DNA of 64,000 bases. It comes from Rostratula benghalensis (lineage: Eukaryota; Chordata; Aves; Charadriiformes; Rostratulidae). Shown one piece after another: positions 12,601 through 27,466 of this stretch. The stretch covers positions 3,137,329 to 3,201,328 of the forward strand of contig VXAI01000015.1 in assembly GCA_013399305.1 (NCBI GenBank), read 5' to 3'. The notes under the pieces are model-generated. The model was given only the letters and a program-made list of their open reading frames with translations. It did not search any database and was not told the origin of the DNA. Each line of letters begins with the position of its first letter. The stretch's first letter is position 1. Position numbers and translations under genes: made by a program.

Positions 12601-15600
12601 GGTAAATTCTACCCAGAAGTGTCAAAATTATTAGGTACTTGATCGGAGAAGCTGTCAAACGTGTAAATTAACATCCTAATATTTGCGTTCAAAGGCAAAT
12701 ATAAAATGAGAAACACAGGACAATGTTAAAATTGCAAGAATTAAAGGAAAGGTCACAGAATTAAAGGAATAAAAACACCCAAAGCTACATCAGTTATGTT
12801 AATTTTCTTCTGCTCTGCTCAGGTCAAAATGAAAGAAAAAGTTATTATATGACTTACATGGTCCAATTCTACAAACTTAAGAAAAAAGTTAAAAATCGCT
12901 GGTAAATCTATGGTTATATGAAGGGCTCCAAAAAGGAAAGGAACTGAAAAGTAAATAAGTTTAGTGAGGTTTGAATCAGGCTTCAGGCTTTTGAAGCCTG
13001 AAAACACAGGCTTCTAAGCTACAAAATACAGACGAAAATTCCTGGTTTTTCATTCTTCTGGATTACAGATCAAGTTCTCATCCAAAAAGTGGCTACATTG
13101 AACACATTTTCTTAATAAACTTTGGCAAATACTAAGATGGGACACAAGTCACTGGAGCAAAGATGCAAGTTTCCCATAGAGACATTAGGCACTAGTCAAA
13201 AATCTCTGTGCTAAGGTATGTATCATGCTAGTAAGTACTTACAAACAACTTAAAAAGGTGAGCTAGACATTGCTGGTCATCAAAGCAGGTTTTATCAGTA
13301 AATATCAAACTCTGCTTATGAACCACCATTCATGAAATGAGGAAATGTCACATACTGGAAGAGAACAACAAATAAGAAAGAGAAAAGAACCAGGTTGGGA
13401 TACCACCATACTGAATTTTTTAAGTACAATGGTATTAACGTGACTCAGGCTGGTATTTTCTGTGTAATGCTTGTATTACCCAGTACACATGTAGATGGGA
13501 CTGTGTTCCATAATACCTGTCGTTTTAAAAAATGTTCTTGTGGGTTCCCAAGATATAGATGAATTTTCAAAGCAGGACACCAGCATTTCAGTTCAGTCTC
13601 CCACTTCAGCACATTAAAGTTTTGTGCAACAACAAGAATGGGACCCCAGTTATCTATGGAGATAAAAGGTACAGCATAACTGGAAATGACTGCATACCAC
13701 TTCACAATTTACAAGAAAAGGCAATTGTGCATACACAAACAACATACACATGCACTAACAATGAAAGAAGTTGTGTCCCCTTTTTTATAAAATTTATTTC
13801 TTTAAATTCCACATATTAAAAGCAATTCTTTTTTCTCTTACTGAAAACACATTCACTAACAGTTTAAAATATAGGTTTATACAAGGAAAGACAGTATTTC
13901 ATACCTTCATTACTCGCCAGGTGTGCAAAAAAAGCAACAACTTGCACTGTTTTTCCAAGTCCAGCTTCATCAGCCAAAATGCCATTGATATTCATCTTAT
14001 ACAGCTTTGCCAACCACTCCTGTCCAATCTGCTGATAACCTCTAAGAGTGCCGCATAATAAGGCCGGGGTATCACTTTTTACTGCTGTTGTGATTTGAGC
14101 ACTGCCTTTGGGTAACAGCACTTCTGCAGCAGCAGCAATCTCTGCTAAATCTGCCATGTATTTCTTTACAGTAGGTGTGAGAAGCTCTGAAAGTACCACT
14201 TCCTTCTGAAGGCTCTCTTTCTTATTCAAAGAGTCTCTTATTTCTGCACAAAACAATAAAAATCATGGTGCTGCTGTATCTGAGATGAATAATTCATTAA
14301 CAGATTGGATGCCATTTACAGCTAATCCAGGGCCTACAGATTGCAAGTATGCCACACTATAAGAATATTGGAAGTTTATCAAACCACTACATAAACACAG
14401 GCAAACAGCAGTGGGACACAGGTGCACACACAACAGTTTTAGTCAATTCAGGCTCATGCATGGCACCCAGGGACATAAAACTAACCCCAATACAAACAAG
14501 AGCTCAGCAACAAAAAGCCTTTAAAGTGCATTTATCAAAGCTTTAGTAAGCTACAGCAAGTTAGCAAGCTAGAGAAAGGAGATATTTATGACTCAAAATT
14601 AAGAACAAAATACTAGCTCCTAAACATTTATTTTGGTAAGTTTAAACTACTAGGACCAGTATACAAAAGAAAAAAAAACCCCAGTCATTTAAAAAAAAAA
14701 AAAAGTCCTTGGTTCTTACTACCTTTTCTTGAGGTGCTCTGTGAGTTTAATGCTTTCCTCCTCCTCTCTTCTAACTCTACTTGCAGTTTTAAATCTACCA
14801 CCTAAAATGGAGAGAGAGTGGGGGGGCAGGGAGGGGGCAGGCACAGAAAGAGCAGAAGGAAATGACAAACATGCACACACTTGGCTTCAAATACAGCTAC
14901 AAACTACTTAACGCTTTTTCAACGGTAACACAGGCATCAGACATGGGTACAAAGCAGAGCACTCAAAGGAAAAAACAGTGTGAACAGAACTGACCATGAT
15001 TAGAAGTCAGCTGCATAAGCAAGAGCTACCCAAGAATAACTCACATCAGAACTCAAATGTTTCCAGTGAGCCAACTGCACGGTCTAGGAGCAGCGAAGCA
15101 CTCTCCTTCGTGACATATAAGGCCTGAAATTATTCACACAGCCACAACACGAAGCTGTCTTTGCCAACAGAAAACATACACCATGTGGGCTGGGCAAAGC
15201 TACACTGTAAGATTCTCACTGTTACAGTCCAAAAGGTTTTTATTCAGTATGTCTTTAGATTTTTTTTTGTTTTTTCATTTACCTGTTTAATGGTAGACCA
15301 GAAATGTTCAATTTCTCTAGCAGTGAAAGCAGCAACAGCTCTCCGCTCCCTCTCTTCCCTTTTCTTACATGTTTCCACATGAAGTATCATATCCTCATGA
15401 TGACGAGCCACACTTAGAATCAGCTGAATAAAACCGTAAAATTATTTTAAGTTTTTACTCTGTTCTACCTAAAAAGCATATTTCTAAAGGAAAAAAAAAA
15501 AAACCAAAAAAAACCCCCAAACCCACAACAAAACAATGCCTTTAGGTACTGCCTAAACTTTACAAACCAAAACTCACACAACCTCATGATCACATCCTAA

Positions 15601-17367
15601 CCATGAAGATGCTACCTATTCTCCCCCCCCTTTCTGGTTGAAAATGCCAAATTCACATTACTCTCTTGGCAGATATCATCTTCCATCTTCTTTCTTGAAC
15701 AAAATCAGTTGCCATCCACTGCATTTCTTCCAAAAGATAATCATGGTGTGATTTGTGCCGTGGGACCTCCTGGAGTTTGGGCAGACGTTTCAGAGACCAT
15801 AAACCTTCTTTCCTCAGTGCTGCTATTCGCTGCAGAATTTCATTTTCCTTCAAGTAAACATAATTAAACTTATGTTTCCTACTGCACAACACAAAACCAA
15901 GACAGAGAGGCTGTGAAAAATGTTACATGAATAACCACTATTGTTGGTTATGTTCTACATATTGGAAACATTCTACACTGTTTGAAGTTGCACTTTATTA
16001 AAAGATAATGCCACATCTTTTGCAGATTTATGTGAAGTCTCTGAAGGACTTTGTAATGCAATGGTATTACGTAAAATCAGTAGAGAAGTTTGGGATGCAG
16101 TGGTACTCAGTCTTAAGAACTTTATTTTTTCCTTCTAAAACAGGAGGAAATAGCACCATCACAAGAGCCAGGCTGATTCACAGAACTGATGTGCTCTGCC
16201 AGATGGCAGGTGGACAAATTTCTCTATGAAGTTTATATAAAAACACATACATTTTATGGCATTTTTAACTCACGTAAGCAACAAGTAAGCACAAGCAGCA
16301 CAAATTTTCATTGCGATTCCTCCCATCTTGTTCTAAATACGGTGCATAAAATTTTTTTTAAAAAATTGATTCAGTTTAATTATATCTCCTTCTAGGATTT
16401 CATTATAAGAACAAGTTCTGCCTTCCCTAGAGGATCTGCTTGATTCCTTCTCATTCCTTTTCTTTCTTCAAGAAAAATCATACGGCATATCTGCACCCCT
16501 AATTAGAACCAAAAGGGAGATACAATTACCTACAGAGCATTCTAAATGTAAATGAACACAAAGTTTTATTGTAAAGAAAGATTTAGACCCAGCTTTGCTA
16601 CAGAATTGCTATCTGAAGCAAACTATTAGTGCTTGGTAAAGTCTTTTGCAAAAACTATTGAAATTATTTGCTGCTTTCGCCCCAGGCAAGAATAACAAAT
16701 CCTGTCATCCACAAAGTCTCAATACAAAACACAGAGGACAGCAGTGCCAGGACACAGCGAGAAGTTAGCATGCTGTTTCTCTCTTGTGGCACCTTATAAC
16801 TTACACACCTGCAACCTTCCATACATGGCTGAAATTTTCTTGAGGCATGAAATTATTTCCATTCAAGGAAAATGAAAATCCAGCACAAGACTGTTTAAAC
16901 AGTTGGGTAGACATAGCAAATGACATAAATGAACTGATACGCTCCTCAGAGAAGTAAAATTTCAAGGGAAAGTAGCAGTAAAGTGCCAAGAATTAATCTT
17001 GTCTAGATTTTCTTAACAAGTCAGGTGTTACCGCTCTGTTTCTAAGGATATTGTCTTCCCAGTATTCAGACAGACTACTTGCTGGTGCAGAACAGACAAT
17101 AACAGCAACTACAATAGACATAAACCAGACATTTAAATCCACATACAATGTAATATTCCAACGTGATACCTGTTGTATGGGAACTGGAGGTAGGACCAAA
17201 ATCACAGGATTCTTACCACAGCCTGCTGGCTGCACCTGCTGAAGAAAAGCTGGGCTCCTGCTGTGTGGAGCCAGTAAGGAACGACGCGTACTGGAGATGT
17301 TTGGTCCATTTTGCTGTTGGTTTTGCTCCTGGCTAATCTGTTGAGCCACTTGAGGAACAGCAGGCAT
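472..17367 (-). CDS. EP400: EP400-like SWI2/SNF2 chromatin-remodelling ATPase, 3' end off window
   Basis: EP400 is the ATPase of the TIP60/p400 complex and exchanges histone H2A.Z in the nucleus. Twenty-three coding exons fit: 17170-17367, 15662-15847, 15283-15423, 14723-14801, 13905-14243, 13517-13653, 11995-12164, 11664-11838, 11437-11573, 10460-10646, 9285-9448, 8116-8285, 7036-7197, 5910-6195, 5157-5359, 4885-5057, 3716-3912, 2891-3002, 2336-2488, 1700-1783, 1236-1364, 739-783 and 472-625. All junctions are GT-AG, phases agree, and about 1,260 codons stay open. Domains in order are a short Q-rich N-terminus, HSA, SNF2 ATPase ([12 protein letters not shown], then LVLDERQ), helicase C, and a post-ATPase region ending in LWTPP. 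The match to EP400 is clear but divergent, and the large N-terminal part and acidic linker are missing. Symbol assigned by family and synteny; this may be a paralogue. Introns hold no second gene I can support. Confidence 0.85.
739..783 (-). CDS. EP400: EP400-like, 15-codon exon
   Basis: Encodes [15 protein letters not shown] between a CACACAG acceptor and a CCT|GTAAGT donor, phase 0 to 0. It matches human EYVYEDVDGQTEVMP, and the exon end falls just before LWTPP as in human. Confidence 0.88.
1236..1364 (-). CDS. EP400: EP400-like, post-ATPase coiled exon ([10 protein letters not shown])
   Basis: Encodes [20 protein letters not shown], then [20 protein letters not shown] and YDM, phase 0 to 0. 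It is charged and helical. [10 protein letters not shown] is identical to human EP400. Confidence 0.9.
1700..1783 (-). CDS. EP400: EP400-like, post-ATPase exon ([13 protein letters not shown])
   Basis: Encodes [20 protein letters not shown], then QNSQKVNK, phase 0 to 0. It is nearly identical in pattern to human [21 protein letters not shown]. Confidence 0.9.
2336..2488 (-). CDS. EP400: EP400-like, post-ATPase acidic exon
   Basis: Encodes [20 protein letters not shown], then [17 protein letters not shown], phase 0. The SQLEELA-F motif matches human [14 protein letters not shown]. The region before it is shorter than in human EP400. Confidence 0.87.
2891..3002 (-). CDS. EP400: EP400-like, end of helicase C
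   Basis: Encodes [20 protein letters not shown], then [18 protein letters not shown], phase 0. It matches human RLVSGNSIEEKLLKNGTKDLIREVAAQGNDYSMAFLTQ. Confidence 0.92.
3716..3912 (-). CDS. EP400: EP400-like, helicase C motifs V and VI
   Basis: Encodes [20 protein letters not shown], then [19 protein letters not shown] and [18 protein letters not shown], phase 2. Human EP400 has TTGINLVEADTVVFYD and AQEWCDRIGRCKDIHIYR at the same places. The arginine-finger position (RIG) reads KIA here. Confidence 0.92.
4885..5057 (-). CDS. EP400: EP400-like, helicase C start
   Basis: Encodes [20 protein letters not shown], then [18 protein letters not shown] and YIRVNES, ending YL, phase 0. This is the GK-LE-L-LL-K-L-G-RVLIFSQM hallmark that opens the second RecA lobe of SNF2 enzymes. 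Confidence 0.93.
5157..5359 (-). CDS. EP400: EP400-like, linker to helicase C
   Basis: Encodes [20 protein letters not shown], then [18 protein letters not shown] and [17 protein letters not shown], phase 1. It matches human VVAAPPSLRVPRPPPLYSHRM and LLQFPELRLVQFDSGK. Confidence 0.92.
5910..6195 (-). CDS. EP400: EP400-like, end of insertion (YLANERRC)
   Basis: Encodes [20 protein letters not shown], then [17 protein letters not shown] and ends LKDLLS, phase 2. It matches human LDQIYLVNERRCSQAPVYGRDLLRIC. The acceptor TTCATAG|AA is chosen because it matches the incoming phase; a nearby TTCAG at 6225 would hit a stop. Confidence 0.88.
6961..6980. repeat. A20 homopolymer in intron
   Basis: Twenty consecutive A on the plus strand, followed by GAGGGGG, in an intron of the EP400-like gene. 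Probably length-variable. Confidence 0.9.
7036..7197 (-). CDS. EP400: EP400-like, insertion exon (VAQPE-LQF-G)
   Basis: Encodes [20 protein letters not shown], then [20 protein letters not shown] and [11 protein letters not shown], phase 1. It matches human SRVAQPETPVTLQFQGSKFTLSHSQLRQLTAGQPL. The acceptor AACAG at 7199-7198 is preferred because it keeps the frame. Confidence 0.88.
8116..8285 (-). CDS. EP400: EP400-like, insertion exon (YGQKPEGRT)
   Basis: Encodes [20 protein letters not shown], then Q-rich sequence to ENQHRK, phase 1. It matches human [20 protein letters not shown]. The following long low-complexity insertion of human EP400 is mostly absent. Confidence 0.88.
9285..9448 (-). 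CDS. EP400: EP400-like, insertion start ([10 protein letters not shown])
   Basis: Encodes [20 protein letters not shown], then [13 protein letters not shown], ending TPN, phase 2. It matches human LSMFDLIGLENKITRHEAELL and the start of the long EP400 insertion between the two ATPase halves. Confidence 0.9.
9459..9496. repeat. A/C-rich simple tract, EP400-like intron
   Basis: A runs broken by single C, then an eight- to nine-base C run. It sits just upstream (transcript sense) of the 9285-9448 exon acceptor, so it reads as a T/G-rich tract in the transcript. Confidence 0.75.
10460..10646 (-). CDS. EP400: EP400-like, brace/insertion region (VCNHP)
   Basis: Encodes [20 protein letters not shown], then [16 protein letters not shown], ending DLWK, phase 0. 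The R-CNHP motif is a SNF2 hallmark. It matches human RICNHPGLVEPRHPGSS. Confidence 0.93.
11437..11573 (-). CDS. EP400: EP400-like, ATPase motif IV region
   Basis: Encodes [20 protein letters not shown], then [20 protein letters not shown], phase 2 at the end. The FILRR(T/S)K-VEK-LP pattern is characteristic of SNF2 proteins, and the match to human EP400 is clear. Confidence 0.92.
11664..11838 (-). CDS. EP400: EP400-like, ATPase motif III region
   Basis: Encodes [20 protein letters not shown], then [11 protein letters not shown], ending MRLQR, phase 0. It aligns with human RLLLIDSPLHNTFLELWTMVHFLVPGIS. The motif III core (normally TGTPLQN or similar) has become DTLLPT. Confidence 0.9.
11995..12164 (-). 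CDS. EP400: EP400-like, ATPase lobe 1, Walker B
   Basis: Encodes [19 protein letters not shown], then [20 protein letters not shown], ending KLR, phase 2. DE of the DExx box (motif II) is kept; human EP400 has DEMQ. The donor is AG|GTCTGG, weaker than its neighbours, but the next exon continues in phase. Confidence 0.88.
13517..13653 (-). CDS. EP400: EP400-like, ATPase lobe 1, motif Ia region
   Basis: Encodes [20 protein letters not shown], then [17 protein letters not shown], ending KRQ, phase 0. It aligns to human NWGPHLVVVRSCNILKWELELKRWCPGLKI. Acceptor CCATAG, donor CAG|GTATTA. Confidence 0.92.
13905..14243 (-). CDS. EP400: EP400-like, short linker plus ATPase motifs Q and I (Walker A)
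   Basis: After about 30 linker residues ([20 protein letters not shown]...), the exon encodes [33 protein letters not shown] and [19 protein letters not shown], ending at NE, phase 1. The Walker A lysine and threonine are present. DEAGLGKT, rather than the usual DEMGLGKT, is also what EP400 itself has, so that is a family mark. Confidence 0.95.
14723..14801 (-). CDS. EP400: EP400-like, end of HSA helix
   Basis: Encodes [19 protein letters not shown] followed by SQSTSRK, ending phase 1. It is a basic, helical segment matching human VVEIKLRVELEEKRKKALN. After this point the human protein runs into a long acidic linker that is not found here. Confidence 0.9.
15283..15423 (-). CDS. EP400: EP400-like, HSA domain exon 2
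   Basis: Encodes [17 protein letters not shown] to [14 protein letters not shown], phase 0 to 0. It corresponds to the HSA continuation with TAREIE-FW, matching human TAREIECFWSNIEQ. Confidence 0.9.
15662..15847 (-). CDS. EP400: EP400-like, HSA domain exon 1
   Basis: Encodes [18 protein letters not shown] through [20 protein letters not shown] to KR, phase 0 at both ends. This is the core of the helicase-SANT-associated (HSA) domain, the actin/ARP-binding platform of EP400, SRCAP and INO80 remodellers. It is among the best conserved parts of the gene. Confidence 0.92.
16029..16106. repeat. Imperfect tandem duplication, 2 x 39 bp, intron of EP400-like gene
   Basis: 16029-16067 and 16068-16106 align over 39 bases with several substitutions and no indels. 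Read on the plus strand they spell [13 protein letters not shown] and [13 protein letters not shown]. Confidence 0.8.
17170..17367 (-). CDS. EP400: EP400-like, first recognisable coding exon (Q-rich N-terminus)
   Basis: The frame starts [20 protein letters not shown] and ends VPIQQ, phase 0, at a CAG|GTATCA donor. It aligns loosely with an internal stretch of human EP400 (GMPPTPQAAQLAGQRQSQQQ), which is why I chose this frame. The exon begins at 17372 after a TCTGCAG acceptor. Two bases plus GGA precede the ATG, so an upstream coding exon of phase 1 is possible. An earlier ATG at 17372-17370 opens a second frame. No upstream exon carrying the known EP400 N-terminal sequence could be found before the CpG island. 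Confidence 0.7.
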
Positions 17368-18649
17368 TCCATCTGCAGAGAAACTTTTAAAAATTGCAAT
17401 TTCAAGAATTGAAATAGTGGTATACAGAAAAGAACTTTAAAACGTGGCAACAGAGACCGTTACATGTTGGTCAAATCAACTTCCCACCATACCACATAAC
17501 AATTGCATACCTAAAACCTATAAAGATGCAAATCAGGCAGCTTGCTAGTCCAGCATGTACTCTGGACTCTATACTGCTCTTTAAGCTGATAACAAAAAGA
17601 TCTCTTTTAAGAGCATCCTGCAGAGACATGATAGCTAAGCAACCAGTCTCTACCAGGGTATTAAATAACCAATAAGGAAAAATATCATGCAACAACATCA
17701 ATTAAGGAAAACAGCAAATTAGGCACAGAGGGTACAAATTTAAGTCCAGTGAATGGAAAATGAGACGTGCAGCACTCACTAAGATTTCTAATATTTTCTC
17801 CAGAGGGTTTTTAAATTGTATAATAATTGGCATTAGATATAATGTTACAATTACAGAAAATCTCATTAAAGCAAATATCTTTAATTACAAAGCTTAAAAC
17901 TTACATTTGATCGAAAATACTATAAAGCATTAGTATACCTACCAGCATTATTTAAAGGTCATGACACTTTTTTCTTTTTTTATCTGTTAGCAAACTACTT
18001 ATGAGTCTCTATGTGAAGTACTATTTTGGAACTATAATAAAGTTGACCTAATAAAGTATCTCATTATCAATAAAATGGTGCATTGGTCTATCATTTCCAA
18101 AGCTCTATGCACATTTACCTTCAATTTCACTGCTACATTCTCTTTTTTTTGCTATGAAATGGTTTTTATGGTCACACAATTGCTTCCTTTTATGAAGAAA
18201 GTTCATCTCAGTGTTCACTGACCATTTAACTGGATTTAGCCACTTGAATTCTTTATCATTTCAGTAGATTGATCCAGCTACTTTGTTTCTGGCAGTCCAG
18301 AGGGTTCCCACAGCAGGTATGGAGACCCTGATCAGGTACGTTTTACGCTGAAGACAACACAGGAGAGCCAACGCGCGCTTTAGGCTTCCTCCAGCAAGAG
18401 GACACATCAACCATGAGCACAGCCATCGAGGAGATGGAGAACAAGAGAGGCCCGTGCTCTCTGTCACACATGGTCATGCCCTAGAGATGGTGGAAGCTGT
18501 GACAATGACACACGCAACTCCCAGGTCTCTCATTTCACAAAGTGCTGCCTTGTGAGGGGCAGGCGGATTTATCCTACAAGTCCATTACAGCCACCTACGA
18601 CATTAACACAAACCTAAGCCGGGTTTAAATGCTGCCTTGAAAACGTGGT

Positions 18650-19330
18650 GACGCCTGGAGCGCTGCTGGCCAGGCTGCGAAGGAGCTTTACTGCGAAGAT
18701 GAAGCCACCTGAATGCATTACCACAGCTCCTCGGCCGCGGGACCCCCCGGGACGCCCCCCGGCGCCGGGGGAGCCGCGCTTCCCGCCGCTTTCCCGTCAG
18801 GAGCGTCCCGACCGCAGCGACCCCGCGCCCGCCGCGCCTCGGACGGTCCCCCAGCCCGCCACAGAGGGGCTGTGGCTACCGAGGGAGGAAGGAGGCAGCC
18901 TAATTAACGCCGTCCATCTGCCAGGAGAGAGAAAATAATCTCTAACGCCCAGATCCGCGGCGCCGGGGTGCGGAGACCGAGGCGGAGGCGACCGCTCCCT
19001 CAGCTGCCTCAGAGCGCCCGCGCCACCTCAACCGGCCCCCGCCCGCCTCTCACAGCCCTCGGTGTCCCGCTGCCCCGCCCCGCCACACGCCCCGTCCCCT
19101 CGGGGCACGGCAAACACGGCGCCCCCTGGCGGCCATGGCGGTAGCCGCCCCTCGTCCCGCCCCCCCGAGCGATACCATTCCCCTCTCACCGCGGGGAGGG
19201 GACACCACAGACGGTGCCACTCGCCAAGGGCGGGGGTGACCAGCCAAGCTCGGCGCATGCGCGAAGGGCGATCCGGGCCTGCCGCCTCCTGCTCAGCGGT
19301 GTGGAGGCGAAGCTCCTTGCCCTTAAAAAG
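18650..19330 (-). promoter_or_regulatory. EP400: CpG island, likely promoter and noncoding first exon of EP400-like gene
   Basis: About 700 bases of very GC- and CpG-rich DNA in AT-rich surroundings, directly upstream of the first recognised coding exon. Minus-strand splice signals are visible, including a strong acceptor (TTTTCTCTCTCCTGGCAG, ending near 18917) and candidate donors such as GTG|GTAATG. The island probably holds one or more untranslated exons. No open frame here resembles EP400. Confidence 0.7.
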
Positions 19331-19586
19331 CAGCCCTTCCCCTCAGGAATCTCAGCTTTCCCCAACCTGCGGCCATCCCTGCAGCCTTCCCCGTAACACA
19401 GCAGAGCATTGGGCCCTTTCAAAGAGTCTGTTCTAGAGTATCAACCACCTCTGTGGGTATGGTTTGGGGGTTTTTTAAAATAATTTTCTTACTCAGCTCC
19501 TGCACTGCAAAGAGACCTGAAGTACCAAGTTAATAACCGCCATGAAATAAAGTAGCACGCAGACCAAGAGGTAAGAAATACCCTTT
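19331..19586. other. Short spacer between PUS1 3' end and EP400-like promoter
   Basis: About 250 bases between the CpG island and the only AATAAA downstream of the PUS1 stop. No gene or structured element seen. Confidence 0.4.
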
Positions 19587-19592
19587 TTTATT
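19587..19592 (-). terminator. PUS1: Candidate PUS1 poly(A) signal (AATAAA)
   Basis: The only AATAAA I found on the minus strand between the PUS1 stop codon and the next CpG island. Using it gives a 3'UTR of about 1.8 kb. A weaker AGTAAA near 21241 could give a UTR of under 200 bases. Confidence 0.45.
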
Positions 19593-21418
19593 ATGTTTTC
19601 TCCAAAGGCTATAAATAGAAATTCTCATTGATTTCAACTGAGAAACATGTCAGTTTGGGGGCCTTTGTTGTAAGTCAATAAAGGTGTTTTTCTCAGATTG
19701 AAAGGGGCAGAAAGATAGAGCTTTGGATAGAAGACTAACACAGACGAGGTCAACACCATGAAGCAGCCTGGGAGAGAAACAAAACTCCAGGCAGAGTCCC
19801 TCCCCAGGACACTTACACACTCGCTCCGATAAAATGAAGCAAGGCTTTCACATTAAAATAAAATGCACCAATTAAAACCCAGATAAAATAAACAATCAGT
19901 TCCCTTTTTAAGGGACATGTGTGCTCTGGCAAAAACAAGAACAAAAGTTCCAGAAGGAGCCATAAAATTAGAGGCTTTGACCAGAAACCACTGAATGAAG
20001 GAGGAAAGAGTTGACTCCTTGTATTCAGTAACAACCGTATTACAGAGCAAGTATCCACACAGGCCCAGCCAGGGCTCTCATACCCATAACTCAAATGCTT
20101 GCAGAGCCGTGTCCCACTGCTTCCAGATGCGTTCCACAGGCAGGGAGGGCAGGAAGGCTGCTGCCTTCACGTGCTTTTTCTTCCACCACCTCCACAGAGA
20201 GTTAGAAACAAGAACCAAAGTTAGACCACAGTTGGGGAATGGAGAGCAACACCTCCAGAGTATGTAGATCCCCAAAACGCAGAAAATTAGAATTGATTCC
20301 CAAAGGAAGACAGCCCTCAGACATGTGCTTCCTGCATCACTGCACACACTACTGTGTTCTGAGCAGCTTGACACGAAGTGAAGGCAGACTTCATTAAAGC
20401 CCAGAGGAAGTCAGTACCATTTCTTTCACACGTACTGAATTGATTCAACCCCAAATCTAGCAGAAGGCTGGATAACTTTCCACTAAAACAAGAAATACTA
20501 AACCAGCAGCAACACATTTAGTGATCCACCACAGGCAATGCTAGAACCTTCACGGCTGCACACTTTGAATTGCAGTCCTAAAAACTAATTTAGGTCTCCT
20601 CCTCACGTCTCAACTACACGTCTATGAACCAACATCTCGGGTAGAAGAGGCCAAATTACACACGTGGCTGCGGATCTACACCCTTGAGTCTGCTCAAGCA
20701 CATGGGCAATACTGGGAGGATGATGTCTCCCAACGGTTCAGTCTATGTTCCAAAATTAACACCTCTCACTGAGTAAGAAACAATTTCTTTTAGACTTGCA
20801 AAGCTTTTAAAAACACAGAAAATTTGTTTCAATACTGAAAGAATTCACAGCAGTCAGCATGATAATAAATTCCTAACCCACGCATGTTATTCCACAGGAA
20901 AGTCATGGATGACATGGAAAATAATTGCTTAATGTTGTGTAGAGATCAGGTTATGTAAAGGTCAAGAAAATAATAATGAAAAAAATAATCAAAAGTTCAT
21001 GGAGTCATAACTTCATAATAATAATAAAAGAAAGAGTATATAAAAATGATTCTCGCATCTTTATGTAGAGATTACACATATCTAAAATACTATCTTCCAG
21101 GTAAACATATAATAAAAACATTATTCAAATAGCCATTAAGATATCCTGCATTACAAGATTCTTTTAGAAAGCTTCTTTCTCATTACACTATTTTCAAGTA
21201 TACCAGTCAGGTGAATCAGTCAGTGGTATAAAAAGCTTCTTTTACTTTTTCCACTGCACTGTCTTCCCCACCCAGTTTCTCCTGGGCATCCGGTTCTTGT
21301 TCTGCAAGCACACAAACCCCTGCTTTACTGGGTTCCTGGATTTAGAAAGGCCACTGTTTTGTAGACAAAGGGAATTGCAAGCAGTAAGGGTCCCACGTCC
21401 AGCCACTTACTGACTGGT
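19593..21418 (-). other. PUS1: Probable PUS1 3'UTR
   Basis: Minus-strand sequence after the PUS1 stop, with no open frame of note. Its extent rests only on the AATAAA at its far end. AT-rich stretch with AAT repeats around 20960-21110. Confidence 0.4.
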
Positions 21419-27307
<5,889 letters not shown>

Positions 27308-27466
27308 CGTCCTCCAGCGCCGGCCGCAAGGGACGGGAGAGGCCGCCGCCGCCGCGGGCACTTACGCGGGCGCTACGGAGCCACGGCACCGCGCGGGGCG
27401 GGAGAACCACGTGCTGCCCTACGGTGGCCGCGCGGGGACAGGGCGGGAAAGGGGCGGGGCTGAGGG

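Noticed and set aside
472..17367. EP400-like locus as a pseudogene
   Set aside because: All 23 exons keep frame, splice sites and phase across about 1,260 codons, which is unlikely for neutral sequence at this level of divergence. Loss of ATPase activity remains possible.
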